64,000 bases of DNA, from the NCBI GenBank assembly GCA_963695405.1, contig CAVOGJ010000014.1, positions 558,001 to 622,000 of the forward strand, read 5' to 3'. A program made the translations under genes and the position numbers. This DNA is from CAVOGJ01 sp963695405 (GTDB lineage Bacteria > Planctomycetota > Planctomycetia > Pirellulales > Pirellulaceae). The notes beneath the pieces were generated by a model. The model searched no databases. It saw only the letters and a program-made list of their open reading frames with translations, and was not told the origin of the DNA. Of the stretch, positions 8,712 to 17,347 are shown one piece after another; the first letter of the stretch is position 1; each line of letters starts with the position of its first letter.

Positions 8712-8768
8712 GACCGGCTGGCCACCTGGTCGAGAGGTCTCCATAGAAGATAAGCGAGTCGTTCAGTC

Positions 8769-9135
8769 ATGATTCAACAAGAAACAAGGCTTGCCGTTGC
8801 CGATAACACGGGCGAAAGAAGTCATGTGTATCAAGGTCCTTGGCGGCTCGCGACGGCGGTTCGCCGGACTTGGCGACATTATCGTGTGCAGCGTCAAAAG
8901 CGTGATCGCGGGCAGCGAGGTGAAGAAGAAATCAGTGGTCAAGGCGGTGATCGTGCGCTGCAAGCAAAACACGCGACGCCCCGACGGCAGCTACATCCGG
9001 TTCGACAGTAACGCGGTCGTGCTCATCGACAACGACAGAAATCCCAGGGGCACGCGCATTTTTGGTGCCGTCGCTCGAGAATTACGCGAGCGGCGGTTTA
9101 TGAAAATTGTCAGCCTCGCCAGTGAGGTGGTGTGA
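8769..9135 (+). CDS. rplN: 50S ribosomal protein L14, reading frame broken near codon 15
   Basis: L14 bridges to helix 44 of 16S rRNA and is universal. The ATG at 8769 begins the correct N-terminus (MIQQETRLAVADNTG), but after GGC at 8811 the frame is lost. The rest (KEVMCIKVLGG to the end, FMKIVSLASEVV) lies in the +1 frame. Comparison with the ungapped family (DN-S/T-GA-K/R) suggests loss of a CG dinucleotide at GGCG/AAA, 8811-8815. A purely in-frame call would use TTG at 8791 and give an aberrant beginning. As L14 should be indispensable, a sequence error or genuine frameshifting must be invoked. The stop overlaps rplX (TGATG). Confidence 0.88.
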
Positions 9136-9482
9136 TGAAGATTAAGGTCGACGACATCGTGGAAGTGATTGCCGGCAATGACCGAGGCGCTCAAGGCAAG
9201 GTCCTGAGTGTGAACCATCAGACGGGGAAGGTCGTCGTCGAGGGTGTCCATCGCGTCTATAAGCACATGCGGAAGAGCAATCGCAACCCGCAGGGTGGGC
9301 GGCTGTCAAAGGAGATGCCCTTGGAGTCGTCCAACGTGATGGTCATTTGTCAGAAGTGTTCCAAGCCGACTCGGGTCGGGCTGCGGTACGCGAAGGATGG
9401 AACGAAGGAGCGGTTTTGCAGGAAGTGTGGTGGTTCCTTCGGTGACATCTCGCCGCCCCGCAAGGCGTATGCCAAGGCATGA
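9135..9482 (+). CDS. rplX: 50S ribosomal protein L24
   Basis: L24, 115 aa, an early assembly initiator with a KOW motif (VIAGNDRGAQGKVL). The start ATG 9135 shares a base with the rplN stop; a GTG at 9132 is the alternative. Two CxxC pairs (C72/C75 and C95/C98) form a zinc knuckle of the cysteine-containing L24 type. Confidence 0.96.
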   Translation: MKIKVDDIVEVIAGNDRGAQGKVLSVNHQTGKVVVEGVHRVYKHMRKSNRNPQGGRLSKEMPLESSNVMVICQKCSKPTRVGLRYAKDGTKERFCRKCGGSFGDISPPRKAYAKA

Positions 9483-9526
9483 GCCATCTTGGCGAGGAAC
9501 TGGCTGAGAAAACGAACTCGGCATTG

Positions 9527-9562
9527 ATGACGACAAACATGACGACAAACATGACGACGAAC
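9527..9562 (+). repeat. Three tandem 12-nt repeats
   Basis: ATGACGACAAAC occurs twice exactly and a third time with one change (ATGACGACGAAC). It lies in the 197-bp gap between rplX and rplE. It would encode repeated MTTN in a short ORF, 9479-9676, that has no other support. Confidence 0.8.
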
Positions 9563-9679
9563 GCGACAGTAACACGAATGCGACACGAGAGAGCGGGCAG
9601 CATGGCAGGTAGGACGAGACCGACTGCCGTATTGTCTGGGGAATATCGTTGGCCAATTGATGGCACGAGAGGGTAGGTG

Positions 9680-10285
9680 ATGGCCAAAACTGCAACGAAG
9701 ACCGCGACCGCAGTCGAGAAACCACGGCTGCAAGTCAAGTATGAACAAGAAATCTTGCCCGGCCTGGCCGCGAGTCTCGGCCGCGAGAATCTCCATTCCC
9801 TGCCACGCCTGACGAAAGTCGTGGTCAACATGGGGGTCGGCAGCGCGACATCCGAGAAGAAGCACATTGAGGATGCCACCGCGGCGCTGGCGCAAATCAC
9901 GGGCCAAAAACCGATCGTGACGCGGGCTCGCAAGTCGATTGCTGGCTTTCGGCTGCGTGAAGAGATGCCGATTGGTTGCAAAGTCACGTTGCGGAAGCAA
10001 CGGATGTACGAGTTTTTCGACCGTTTGGTTTCCATCGCCCTGCCCCGTGTGCGTGACTTTCGTGGTTTGAGCCCGACTGGTTTTGATCGCCGCGGTAATT
10101 ACAGCATGGGCCTGACGGAACAATTGGTGTTCCCGGAATTGAATCCGGACAAGTTCCTGAGGGTGCAGGGGATGAACATTACGTTTGTTACGAGCACGAA
10201 CTCGGATGACGAGGCCCGCGAGATGCTGCGGATGTTCGGCATGCCGTTCAAAATAGATGAGAAAAAGGAAGCGGGAGCCGCCTGA
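9680..10285 (+). CDS. rplE: 50S ribosomal protein L5
   Basis: L5, 201 aa from ATG 9680 (GTG 9677 is an alternative), binds 5S rRNA and contacts P-site tRNA. Motifs: LPRLTKVVVNMGVG, ITGQKPIVTRARKSIAGF, LRKQRMYEFFDRL, and the C-terminal MNITFVTST. A 12-residue Thr/Ala-rich extension precedes the core. A GGAATGG/CCATTCC hairpin (10286-10304) directly follows the stop but lacks a T-run. Confidence 0.96.
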   Translation: MAKTATKTATAVEKPRLQVKYEQEILPGLAASLGRENLHSLPRLTKVVVNMGVGSATSEKKHIEDATAALAQITGQKPIVTRARKSIAGFRLREEMPIGCKVTLRKQRMYEFFDRLVSIALPRVRDFRGLSPTGFDRRGNYSMGLTEQLVFPELNPDKFLRVQGMNITFVTSTNSDDEAREMLRMFGMPFKIDEKKEAGAA

Positions 10286-10354
10286 GGAATGGTTCGCCCA
10301 TTCCCGGCCTGACCCGCTTTTACACACCACGCGACTACGTTTTAGGAATCCAAC

Positions 10355-10540
10355 GTGGCAAGCAAATCGAAGATTGCCAAAGCCGCCCGCGAGCCGAAAT
10401 TCACGTCTCGTCTCGAGCGGCGTTGCGGACTCTGTGGGCGTCCACGAGCCGTTTATCGCAAGTTCGGCATTTGCCGGATTTGTTTTCGCAAATTAGCTGA
10501 TCAGGGACTTATTCCTGGCGTCCGAAAGGCAAGTTGGTAG
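10355..10540 (+). CDS. rpsZ: 30S ribosomal protein S14, zinc-binding type Z
   Basis: S14, 61 aa, the short zinc-containing form. It starts at a GTG and has the CxxC...CxxC ribbon at C24, C27, C40 and C43 with the GICRICFR and LADQGLIPGVRKASW end. The gene is ordinary in size and place between L5 and S8. Confidence 0.96.
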   Translation: MASKSKIAKAAREPKFTSRLERRCGLCGRPRAVYRKFGICRICFRKLADQGLIPGVRKASW

Positions 10541-10551
10541 GGCCCCTAACT

Positions 10552-10947
10552 ATGATGACCGACCCGATTGCCGACATGCTGACGCGGATCCGCAACGCCG
10601 TGCGTATCGAACGCCCCGTTGTCGAGATGCCTACTTCCAAGGTGAAGAAGGGTGTCGCGGATGTGCTCAAGCGTGAAGGCTACATATGGGACTGGAGTGA
10701 AGTCGAGGAGCAACCCGTGAAGAAGCTGCAGCTGGAGCTGAAATACGGGCCAAACGGCGAACGATTGATCCGCCACATCAAGCGAGTCAGCACACCGGGA
10801 AGAAGGGTGTACAGCCGGGCTCGTGATCTGCGGCCCATCCTGCAAGGCCTGGGAATTAGTGTGGTCAGCACCAGCCGAGGCGTAGTCAGCGATCGCGAGG
10901 CCCGTCAGCGGAATCTGGGCGGGGAAGTGTTGTGTCAGATTTGGTAG
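10552..10947 (+). CDS. rpsH: 30S ribosomal protein S8
   Basis: S8, 131 aa, binds the central domain of 16S rRNA. It has TDPIADMLTRIRNA at the start, and the C-terminal LGISVVSTSRGVVSDREAR block. Start is ATG 10552 (second ATG 10555), 11 bases after the S14 stop, with GTAGGG overlapping that stop as ribosome-binding site. Confidence 0.96.
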   Translation: MMTDPIADMLTRIRNAVRIERPVVEMPTSKVKKGVADVLKREGYIWDWSEVEEQPVKKLQLELKYGPNGERLIRHIKRVSTPGRRVYSRARDLRPILQGLGISVVSTSRGVVSDREARQRNLGGEVLCQIW

Positions 10948-11005
10948 TCGGCGGTTGCTTGTCGGTGCGTGCCCGTGCCGGCTCTTGATTGGGAAAGAAC
11001 CTAAG

Positions 11006-11548
11006 ATGTCACGTATTGGAAGAAAACCTGTAGCTATCCCCTCTGGCGTGAAAGTCCAGCTGGACGGGCAACAGGTGCATGTCGAGGGGAAGCTCGGTAA
11101 GCTCAGTTGCGAGTTTCGTCCCGAAGTGCAGGTGGCACTTGACGACGAAGCCAAACAGGTCGTCGTGACGCGCAGCGGTGACACCCGTGAAGCCCGTTCT
11201 TATCACGGCCTGACAAGATCCCTCATAGCCAACATGGTCGACGGTGTTTCCCAGGGATACGAGAAACGGCTCGAGATCGTCGGCGTCGGCTACGTGGCGG
11301 CCGTGCAGAATAACGAATTGCAGATGCGTGTCGGTTATGCCAATGAGATTCGCAAACCGATTCCGGCGGGCCTGGAAGTCGTCTGTCCCGATACCACCCA
11401 CATTGTGGTGAAAGGATGCGACAAGCAGCTGGTAGGCCAATTCGCCGCGGAGGTGCGGGCCGCGAGAAAGCCTGAGCCATACAAGGGCAAAGGCGTTCGC
11501 TACCAGGGCGAGCAAGTCAAGATCAAGCCAGGTAAGACGGCTCAGTAA
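11006..11548 (+). CDS. rplF: 50S ribosomal protein L6
   Basis: L6, 180 aa from ATG 11006, has two similar domains near the factor-binding site. MSRIGRKPVAIPSGV, the LTRSLIANMVDGVSQGYEK linker and the C-terminal RKPEPYKGKGVRYQGE signature are intact. In-frame sequence upstream of 11006 is not conserved. Confidence 0.97.
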   Translation: MSRIGRKPVAIPSGVKVQLDGQQVHVEGKLGKLSCEFRPEVQVALDDEAKQVVVTRSGDTREARSYHGLTRSLIANMVDGVSQGYEKRLEIVGVGYVAAVQNNELQMRVGYANEIRKPIPAGLEVVCPDTTHIVVKGCDKQLVGQFAAEVRAARKPEPYKGKGVRYQGEQVKIKPGKTAQ

Positions 11549-11594
11549 CGTCAAGTCAATCCGGGTAGATACGAAGTACAAAGGGTCGTAACGG

Positions 11595-11963
11595 ATGGTT
11601 TCGCAAGTCAAGTTATTGAACAAGCAGAAGCAGCGACGAATCTATCGGGTTCGTAAGCGACTGCATGGCACGTCCGAGCGACCGCGGTTGACGGTGCGAC
11701 GGTCTCATAAGCACATCTATTGCCAACTGATCGATGATGATGCCGGCAAAACGTTGGCTTCGGCCAGTACGCGCGACCGAGGCTTGCGGAGTAACAAGTA
11801 TGCCGGCAATGTCGCCGCGGCGACGGCGATTGGTAAGGCCCTCGCCGAGCGGGCCTTGGCGGAAGGCATTTCAAAAGCATGTTTTGATCGGGGACTTTAC
11901 CAGTACCACGGTCGTGTTCAGGCCGTGGCCGAAGCGGCCCGTGAGGCTGGATTGCAGCTGTAA
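11595..11963 (+). CDS. rplR: 50S ribosomal protein L18
   Basis: L18, 122 aa, binds 5S rRNA with L5. Conserved pieces: RRIYRVRKRLHGTSERPRL, RSHKHIYCQLIDD, and the C-terminal FDRGLYQYHGRVQAVAEAAREAGL. Normal size and position. Confidence 0.96.
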   Translation: MVSQVKLLNKQKQRRIYRVRKRLHGTSERPRLTVRRSHKHIYCQLIDDDAGKTLASASTRDRGLRSNKYAGNVAAATAIGKALAERALAEGISKACFDRGLYQYHGRVQAVAEAAREAGLQL

Positions 11964-12044
11964 TGCGGCTCTCGCTCCCGGGACGTGTGCTCCCGCGGGC
12001 ACCAGGGAACGAAGAGTTACCGAAACGGCAGGAGAAGATGAACT

Positions 12045-12551
12045 GTGGCGAAACGTTCGAAGAAAAATGATGATCGACCCACTCAGGGCGAACTGATTGA
12101 CAAGGTCGTAAAGATCAAGCGGTGTGCGGCCGTGGTCAAGGGTGGCCGTCGCTTCAGCTTCGCCGCCATGGTAGTGGTGGGCAATGGCAAGGGGCGCGTC
12201 GGCTGGGGATACGGGAAGGCCAACGAGGTCCCCCCCAGCGTGGAAAAGGCCGTCAAGGCGGCCCAGAGGAATATGACCGAGGTGTCCCTCGTCGAGGGAT
12301 CGATCCCTCATATCGTCAAAGGCCGCTATGGGGCGGCCAAAGTCATTCTGGCTCCCGCCGGACCCGGTACCGGAGTCAAGGCGGGTGACGCGGTGCGGGC
12401 CGTTTGCGAAGCGGCCGGTATTCAGAACATTCTCACCAAGAGCTATGGGACCGCGAATCCCGTGACGCTCGTCAAGGCAACGATCGACGCGCTCGAGCAG
12501 ATGCGCACGCAGCAAGATATCGAACGACTGCGGGGAGTCTCTCTATCATGA
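12045..12551 (+). CDS. rpsE: 30S ribosomal protein S5
   Basis: S5, 168 aa with a GTG start, involved in decoding fidelity. VVKGGRRFSFAAMVVVGNG is the dsRNA-binding-like domain, followed by GYGKANEVPPSVEKA and the C-terminal AGIQNILTKSYGTANP. Its stop overlaps the rplO start, so the L30 gene (rpmD) usually found between them is absent here. Confidence 0.97.
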   Translation: MAKRSKKNDDRPTQGELIDKVVKIKRCAAVVKGGRRFSFAAMVVVGNGKGRVGWGYGKANEVPPSVEKAVKAAQRNMTEVSLVEGSIPHIVKGRYGAAKVILAPAGPGTGVKAGDAVRAVCEAAGIQNILTKSYGTANPVTLVKATIDALEQMRTQQDIERLRGVSLS

Positions 12552-13057
12552 TGCTTGATGATGTCCATTCTGGAATCCATAAGTTCAAGAAGAAACGCCG
12601 CGTTGGACGTGGTCCCGGCTCGGGCCGTGGCAAGACCTCCAGCCGAGGTCATAAGGGACAAAAGTCCCGCGCCGGCTGGTCGGGACATCCTACGTTTCAA
12701 GGCGGCTCGATGCCCATGGTACGCCGAGTCCCGAAGCGGGGCTTCAATAACAAGTGGGCTCTCGAAGTCGCCATCATCAATACGGGTGACCTGGAGGTAC
12801 TGTTTAACGATGGTGCCGAGATCTCGCCTGAGATCCTGCGGGATCAGGCATTGGTTAAACATCGTTACGATGTGCTCAAGGTCCTCGGGAATGGGCCGCT
12901 GACCAAGAAACTAACGGTGTCCGCCCATCGCTTCAGCAAGTCGGCGATTGCCAGCATAGAAAAGGCCGGCGGGAAGGCCATCGTGCTCCCAGGGAAAACG
13001 CCAGTCGCCGAGAAATCGGAGCCTCGGAGGGGTAAGTTGCGTAGCCAGAAAAAATAG
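12548..13057 (+). CDS. rplO: 50S ribosomal protein L15
   Basis: L15, 169 aa, a late assembly protein. The arginine/glycine-rich N-terminus (KKRRVGRGPGSGRGKTSSRGHKG) is typical, followed by MVRRVPKRGFNN and a C-terminal L15/L18e-type fold. Two adjacent ATGs (12548, 12551) overlap the rpsE stop, implying translational coupling. The C-terminal tail is basic. Confidence 0.95.
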   Translation: MMLDDVHSGIHKFKKKRRVGRGPGSGRGKTSSRGHKGQKSRAGWSGHPTFQGGSMPMVRRVPKRGFNNKWALEVAIINTGDLEVLFNDGAEISPEILRDQALVKHRYDVLKVLGNGPLTKKLTVSAHRFSKSAIASIEKAGGKAIVLPGKTPVAEKSEPRRGKLRSQKK

Positions 13058-13145
13058 TCCAGCGGGCTGACGAACTTCTCCCGGAACCGCGATCTCTAAC
13101 GCGAAATTTCTGGAACGGTCACTCGGCTCACGACGGAGCGATGTC

Positions 13146-14498
13146 ATGTGGGAAAAAATTCGCGTTACGTTCACGATCCCCGAACTGCGCAACAAAATCT
13201 TGCTGACCCTGTTTCTGCTCGCCATCTATCGGGTCGGCTGGCATATCCCGCTGCCGCTCATCGACCAGACACTGACGCCGGGCACCGGCTCGAGCAGCGG
13301 CTTTGGCAAGATGGTCGAGATGGCGGCCGTATTCAGCGCCAGTAACCTCAGCCAGGCCACCATCTTTGGCTTGGGAATCATGCCCTACATCTCGGCGTCG
13401 ATTATTTTTCAGTTGCTGGGAAGCGTCTGGAAGCCGATCGAGGAACTCCAGAAAGAGGGCGAGGCGGGCCGCAAGAAGATCAACGAGTACACCCGTTATG
13501 CCACAGTCATCCTGTGTCTGTTTCAGAGCTGGGCGTACGTTCGCTTCTTTATCATGGGACAGGGTAAGGTGGCCGAGGCGTTTCGGACCGTCGTTGATGA
13601 TCCCACGTCACTGGGCATCGGCTGGCAGGCGGTGGCGGTGCTCACCATGACCTGCGGCACGATCTTCCTCATGTGGTTGGGTGAGCAGATCGATGAATTC
13701 GGCATCGGCAACGGTATCAGCCTGCTGATCATGGCTGGCATCTTGGCTCGAATGCCGGCAGCCGGTTATCAACTGCTGCGTGATAACACCTTTCGGCTGA
13801 CGGGTACGGTCGGTTCCGGAGAGAGCGGTATCGAGACCTTAATCATCCTGGTGCTGCTGTTTGTGGCTGTCGTCGTGGGCGTTGTCTTCATCACTTTAGG
13901 ACAAAGGCGGATACCCACTCAGAGCGCCAAGCATGTTCGTGGCCGTCGCGTCTACGGAGGCAGCCGACAGTACCTGCCACTGAAGATCAACCAATCGGGC
14001 GTGATGCCGATCATTTTCGCAGGCAGTTTGTTGATGTTTCCCCAGATCATTTTTGGCTGGCTCTCCAAGGTCAGTCCGGTGTTTGAACCGCTCAATCGTG
14101 TGTTCACGGATGGAGCTTCGTTCTTCTACAACCTGTTCTATGTCTCGATGATCTATTTCTTCTGCTACTTCTGGACGGCCATCACATTCAACCCGAAGGA
14201 CATGGCGGAAAATCTAAAGAATTTTGGCACGTTCATTCCCGGCTACCGGCCGGGCAAGCGGACCGCCGACTATCTGGAAAAAGTGATGGTGCGGATCACC
14301 TACGTGGGGGCCGGCTTCCTGGCTCTGGTGGCGATCATCCCCACAATCATTTCCAGTTCGATGGGTGTCGACTTCATGGTCGCCAGTTTTTACGGAGGTA
14401 CCGGGCTGCTGATCGCGGTGAGTGTCGCGTTCGATCTAGTCCAAAAAATTGACAGTCACCTCGTGATGAGAAACTATAAGGGACTGTTGGAAGACTGA
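13146..14498 (+). CDS. secY: Preprotein translocase subunit SecY
   Basis: SecY, 450 aa, forms the protein-conducting channel of the inner membrane with SecE and SecG. About ten transmembrane helices can be followed from LRNKILLTLFLLAIYRVG to LIAVSVAFDLVQKIDSHL. Signature pieces include the plug-adjacent GIMPYISASIIFQLL, the cytoplasmic loop with QRRIP and the FIPGYRPGKRT loop. It stands in its usual place after L15. Confidence 0.97.
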   Translation: MWEKIRVTFTIPELRNKILLTLFLLAIYRVGWHIPLPLIDQTLTPGTGSSSGFGKMVEMAAVFSASNLSQATIFGLGIMPYISASIIFQLLGSVWKPIEELQKEGEAGRKKINEYTRYATVILCLFQSWAYVRFFIMGQGKVAEAFRTVVDDPTSLGIGWQAVAVLTMTCGTIFLMWLGEQIDEFGIGNGISLLIMAGILARMPAAGYQLLRDNTFRLTGTVGSGESGIETLIILVLLFVAVVVGVVFITLGQRRIPTQSAKHVRGRRVYGGSRQYLPLKINQSGVMPIIFAGSLLMFPQIIFGWLSKVSPVFEPLNRVFTDGASFFYNLFYVSMIYFFCYFWTAITFNPKDMAENLKNFGTFIPGYRPGKRTADYLEKVMVRITYVGAGFLALVAIIPTIISSSMGVDFMVASFYGGTGLLIAVSVAFDLVQKIDSHLVMRNYKGLLED

Positions 14499-14505
14499 CC
14501 CGACG

Positions 14506-14525
14506 GCCGAGGAACAAGCCTCGGC
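14506..14525 (+). other. Hairpin between secY and adk
   Basis: A perfect 7-bp GC-rich stem, GCCGAGG with CCTCGGC, around a six-base loop begins seven bases after the secY stop. It lacks a T-run, so it may stabilise or mark a processing point in the transcript rather than end it. Confidence 0.55.
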
Positions 14526-14554
14526 GAAACGGGTACTTTCACCACAGGTCGCCG

Positions 14555-15161
14555 ATGGGCATCGTCTTTCTTGGACCACCGGGAGTCGGAAAAGGGACTC
14601 AAGGGTTGCGCCTTGCAAGACACATCGGAGGTGCCCATATCTCCACGGGCGACATCCTCCGCGCTGCTGTGCGGGACCAAACGGTAACCGGAAATCGGGT
14701 GGCGGCAATTCTCCGCAGCGGTGGTCTCGTTGGCGATGACCTGATGATCAAGATCGTCTGCGAACGCCTGCAGCAGCCAGATGCCGAGGAGCGATTCCTG
14801 CTGGACGGATTTCCACGAACGATCCCACAGGCCCAGGCGCTTGACGCTTTCCTTCGCCAGGAGGAGCGGCGATTGGCTTGGGTCATTCTCCTTGTCGCGG
14901 ATGAGACAGAGATTCAGCGACGGTTGCTGACGCGCGCGCAAGGAACTGGGCCGAGCCGACGATACGCCGGCGACGATCCATGAACGACTCCGCGTGTACA
15001 ATCAGCGGACAGCCCCCCTGGTCGGCTACTACGAAGCACAAAGCAAATTGCTCCGCATCGATGGGATGGGGACGATGGAAGACGTCTTTGCCAGAATTTG
15101 CGAGCGAATTTCCACGGCGGATGCGAGTCTCGCCGCCGAAATGAATGCCCGCGAAGAGTAG
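14555..15161 (+). CDS. adk: Adenylate kinase, reading frame broken in the lid region
   Basis: Adk interconverts ATP+AMP and 2 ADP. The P-loop GPPGVGKGTQ is at residues 7-16, followed by the AMP-site STGDILR and DGFPRT. The frame ends early at 14983, but continuing in the +1 frame from about 14943 gives a proper C-terminus: ELGRADDTPATI, the VYNQRTAPLVGYY block and an end at TAG 15161. About 201 residues result, the short lid-less form. The break lies in CGCGCGCGCAAGG (14932-14943); an extra G or a lost CG pair would both explain it. The gene should be essential, so a sequence error is likely. The stop is two bases before map. Confidence 0.88.
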
Positions 15162-15163
15162 CG

Positions 15164-15943
15164 ATGATTCGGATCCGATCAGCACGGGAAATGCTCGCCA
15201 TGCGGCCCGCCGGGCAGCTGGTTTGGGAAGCCCACCAGCGGGTGCGAGAGAAGGTGCAACCCGGCGTGACGACGCGGGACCTCGATCGGATCGTGGATCG
15301 GCTGTTCGCCGAACGGGGCGCCGAGCCGCTTTTCAAGGGGTATCCGGGGCCCACTCCCTTTCCCAGTGTAACGTGCATTTCGGTCAATGAAGAAGTCGTT
15401 CATGGGATCCCCGGTGATCGTGTCCTGCAAGCCGGGGATATCGTTAGTGTTGACACCGGCTGCCGACTTGACGGCTGGTGCGGTGATGCCGCGGTGACGC
15501 ATCCGGTGGGTGAGGTCAGCCAGGCGGCACAGCGACTGCTCGAGACCACGCGCGGGGCCCTTGAGCTGGCAATCCGATCGCTGACGGAATGTGACCGCTG
15601 GAGCCAGGTGGCGCGTCGCCTGGAGGATTACGTCGTTTCCCGCGGGTGTGCCGTGGTGACCTCTCTCGTCGGGCACGGCATTGGACGCGATCTTCACGAA
15701 CCGCCCCAAGTGCCTAACCATTACACAAAGCGATTCGAACGCGAGGACGACTTCGCCCTCCGACCGGGGCTGGTCCTGGCGATCGAACCGATGGTGAACG
15801 CCGGCACGGCGGATGTCACCTGCCTGGACGACGGCTGGACACAGGTGACCCTCGATGGACGCTGGAGCGCCCATTTTGAGCACACGGTGGCCCTCATGGA
15901 GGAGGGGCCCTTGTTACTGACGGGACCACCCGCCAATGAGTGA
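15164..15943 (+). CDS. map: Type I methionine aminopeptidase
   Basis: Map, 259 aa, removes the N-terminal methionine from new proteins. The pita-bread metal ligands match even in numbering with E. coli: D97 and D108 (SVDTG...CGD), H171 (GHGIG), E208 (AIEPM) and E239 (FEHT), with H178 also present. ATG 15164 lies two bases after the adk stop with GAAGAG overlapping it, so the two genes are coupled. Confidence 0.96.
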   Translation: MIRIRSAREMLAMRPAGQLVWEAHQRVREKVQPGVTTRDLDRIVDRLFAERGAEPLFKGYPGPTPFPSVTCISVNEEVVHGIPGDRVLQAGDIVSVDTGCRLDGWCGDAAVTHPVGEVSQAAQRLLETTRGALELAIRSLTECDRWSQVARRLEDYVVSRGCAVVTSLVGHGIGRDLHEPPQVPNHYTKRFEREDDFALRPGLVLAIEPMVNAGTADVTCLDDGWTQVTLDGRWSAHFEHTVALMEEGPLLLTGPPANE

Positions 15944-15969
15944 ATGTTCCGGGGCTAGATTCGGCTTTT

Positions 15970-16005
15970 CCGTCAGCCGGTCCGTCAGCCGGTCCCTCAG
16001 CCGGA
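15970..16005 (+). repeat. Three tandem 12-nt repeats upstream of rpmJ
   Basis: CCGTCAGCCGGT occurs twice, then CCCTCAGCCGGA, in the 223-bp gap between map and rpmJ. This is the usual location of infA in many bacteria, but no IF-1 gene is present. Confidence 0.8.
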
Positions 16006-16094
16006 GCGGCAGCAGGGTCGGCCCCCACCGCGGCTCCCAAGCTCGAGGGGCCTGGTGGCCTCCTAAAATAGGGCGGGCGGCACGGCAACGGGCC

Positions 16095-16124
16095 TTGAAA
16101 GCCGGGCCAGCCAAGTCGTATACT
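16095..16124 (+). promoter_or_regulatory. Near-consensus promoter for rpmJ-rpsM-rpsK-rpoA-rplQ
   Basis: TTGAAA (16095-16100) and TATACT (16119-16124) are separated by 18 bp: five of six matches in each hexamer to the sigma-70 consensus. The predicted start is about 35 nt before rpmJ. It would give the alpha-operon part its own transcription. Confidence 0.7.
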
Positions 16125-16166
16125 GAGTCGTTTCACTTGACCCAGGAAAGCCGGTAGGAACCCAAG

Positions 16167-16280
16167 ATGAAAGTCCGCGCCAGCGTCAAACGAATTTGCG
16201 AGAATTGCAAGGTCGTCCGCCGAAAGGGCCGCGTTTATGTCGTGTGTAGTAACGCACGGCATAAGCAGAGACAAGGCTGA
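16167..16280 (+). CDS. rpmJ: 50S ribosomal protein L36
   Basis: L36, 37 aa, the smallest ribosomal protein. It begins MKVRASVKRICENCK and contains the zinc ligands C11, C14, C27 and H32, so it is the zinc-ribbon form. The start ATG 16167 follows a GGTAGGAACCC stretch. It stands first in the alpha-operon part, before rpsM. Confidence 0.95.
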   Translation: MKVRASVKRICENCKVVRRKGRVYVVCSNARHKQRQG

Positions 16281-16338
16281 GAGCGGCCATGGGTCGACCG
16301 CATTCCTTTTAATTTTTTACCGCTGATGGAGTTATGGC

Positions 16339-16722
16339 ATGCCTCGTTTGTTAGGTGTCGACATCCCCAATGACAAGCACGCGCATATCGCGCTGACTTA
16401 TCTTTACGGAGTCGGCGATCAGGTTTCGCGGGAACTATGTCATAAGGCGGGCGTCGACCCGCACATGAAGGCTCGCGATCTGGCGGAGGACGAATTGGGC
16501 CGCTTGGCTGCCTTGCTCGAAAGAGATTACGTCGTCGAAGGGCCGCTCCGGCGGCAGGTGCAGCAGAGTGTTTCGCGGCTGAGAGACATTGGTTGTTATC
16601 GCGGACTTCGGCATCGGCGTGGGCTGCCAGTTCGCGGCCAACGTACCAAGACAAATGCACGGACCCGCAAGGGTCCGAAGAAGACGGTTGCCGGCAAGAA
16701 GGGCGTGAAGGATCTTCGTTAG
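16339..16722 (+). CDS. rpsM: 30S ribosomal protein S13
   Basis: S13, 127 aa, contacts P-site tRNA and bridges the subunits. It shows LLGVDIPNDKHAHIALTY, the helix-two-turn-helix, and the terminal GLPVRGQRTKTNARTRKG signature followed by a lysine-rich tail. rpsK follows after 136 bp. Confidence 0.97.
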   Translation: MPRLLGVDIPNDKHAHIALTYLYGVGDQVSRELCHKAGVDPHMKARDLAEDELGRLAALLERDYVVEGPLRRQVQQSVSRLRDIGCYRGLRHRRGLPVRGQRTKTNARTRKGPKKTVAGKKGVKDLR

Positions 16723-16858
16723 GACCGGTCGGGGCGCGACGGGATTGTCTGTGGCAACCATCGTCGATTCGCCCGGAGGTCGGTCTGCCAGAGCGTTGTC
16801 ATCATGTTGCCGGACGGCGCATCTAAATACCATACATTGAACTTACTGGAGTCGCGTT

Positions 16859-17239
16859 GTGGCAAAGGGCAAGAAAAGAAAAACACGTCGAAACGTCACC
16901 GTGGGCGTCGCTTATATCAAGGCGTCGTTCAACAACACGCTCGTATCGATCACCGATACCAGGGGTGATGTTTTGTGCTGGTCAAGTGCGGGCACCTGCG
17001 GCTTCAAGGGCAGCCGGAAGAGCACGCCTTTCGCCGGTCAATGTGCCGCCCAGCAAGCAGCGGAGCGAGCAATTAAATTTGGCGTCAAGGATATTGATGT
17101 CCGCGTCAAAGGCCCCGGCTCAGGCCGCGAAAGCGCCATCACGGCCTTGCAGGCCGCCGGTCTGAAGGTCAAGTCGATCGAGGATCGTACTCCTATTCCG
17201 CACAACGGTTGTCGACCGGCCAAGAAACGACGAGTCTAA
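16859..17239 (+). CDS. rpsK: 30S ribosomal protein S11
   Basis: S11, 126 aa with a GTG start, part of the 30S platform. Motifs: YIKASFNNTLVSITDTRG, the GSRKSTPFAGQ segment, and the C-terminal PHNGCRPAKKRRV. In many bacteria rpsD (S4) follows; here rpoA follows directly, so S4 must be encoded elsewhere. Confidence 0.97.
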   Translation: MAKGKKRKTRRNVTVGVAYIKASFNNTLVSITDTRGDVLCWSSAGTCGFKGSRKSTPFAGQCAAQQAAERAIKFGVKDIDVRVKGPGSGRESAITALQAAGLKVKSIEDRTPIPHNGCRPAKKRRV

Positions 17240-17347
17240 CTTCGTTTTCCGATCATCGCGGCCCAATGGTTGGCACTGGCGAGTTGCGGGAACGCTCCGT
17301 CGAAGCCGACGGGGGACCGCAGTTAAAGTAACTTGGAGGCAGTAAGA

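Noticed and set aside
8769..9135. Programmed +1 frameshift in rplN as a regulatory device
   Set aside because: No slippery codon with a stop in the zero frame or stimulatory structure is evident, and seven other genes show similar breaks, so indels are simpler.
9479..9676. Short ORF with repeated MTTN between rplX and rplE
   Set aside because: Its only feature is translation of the 12-nt tandem repeat; the rest shows no conserved pattern, and it merely fills an intergenic gap.
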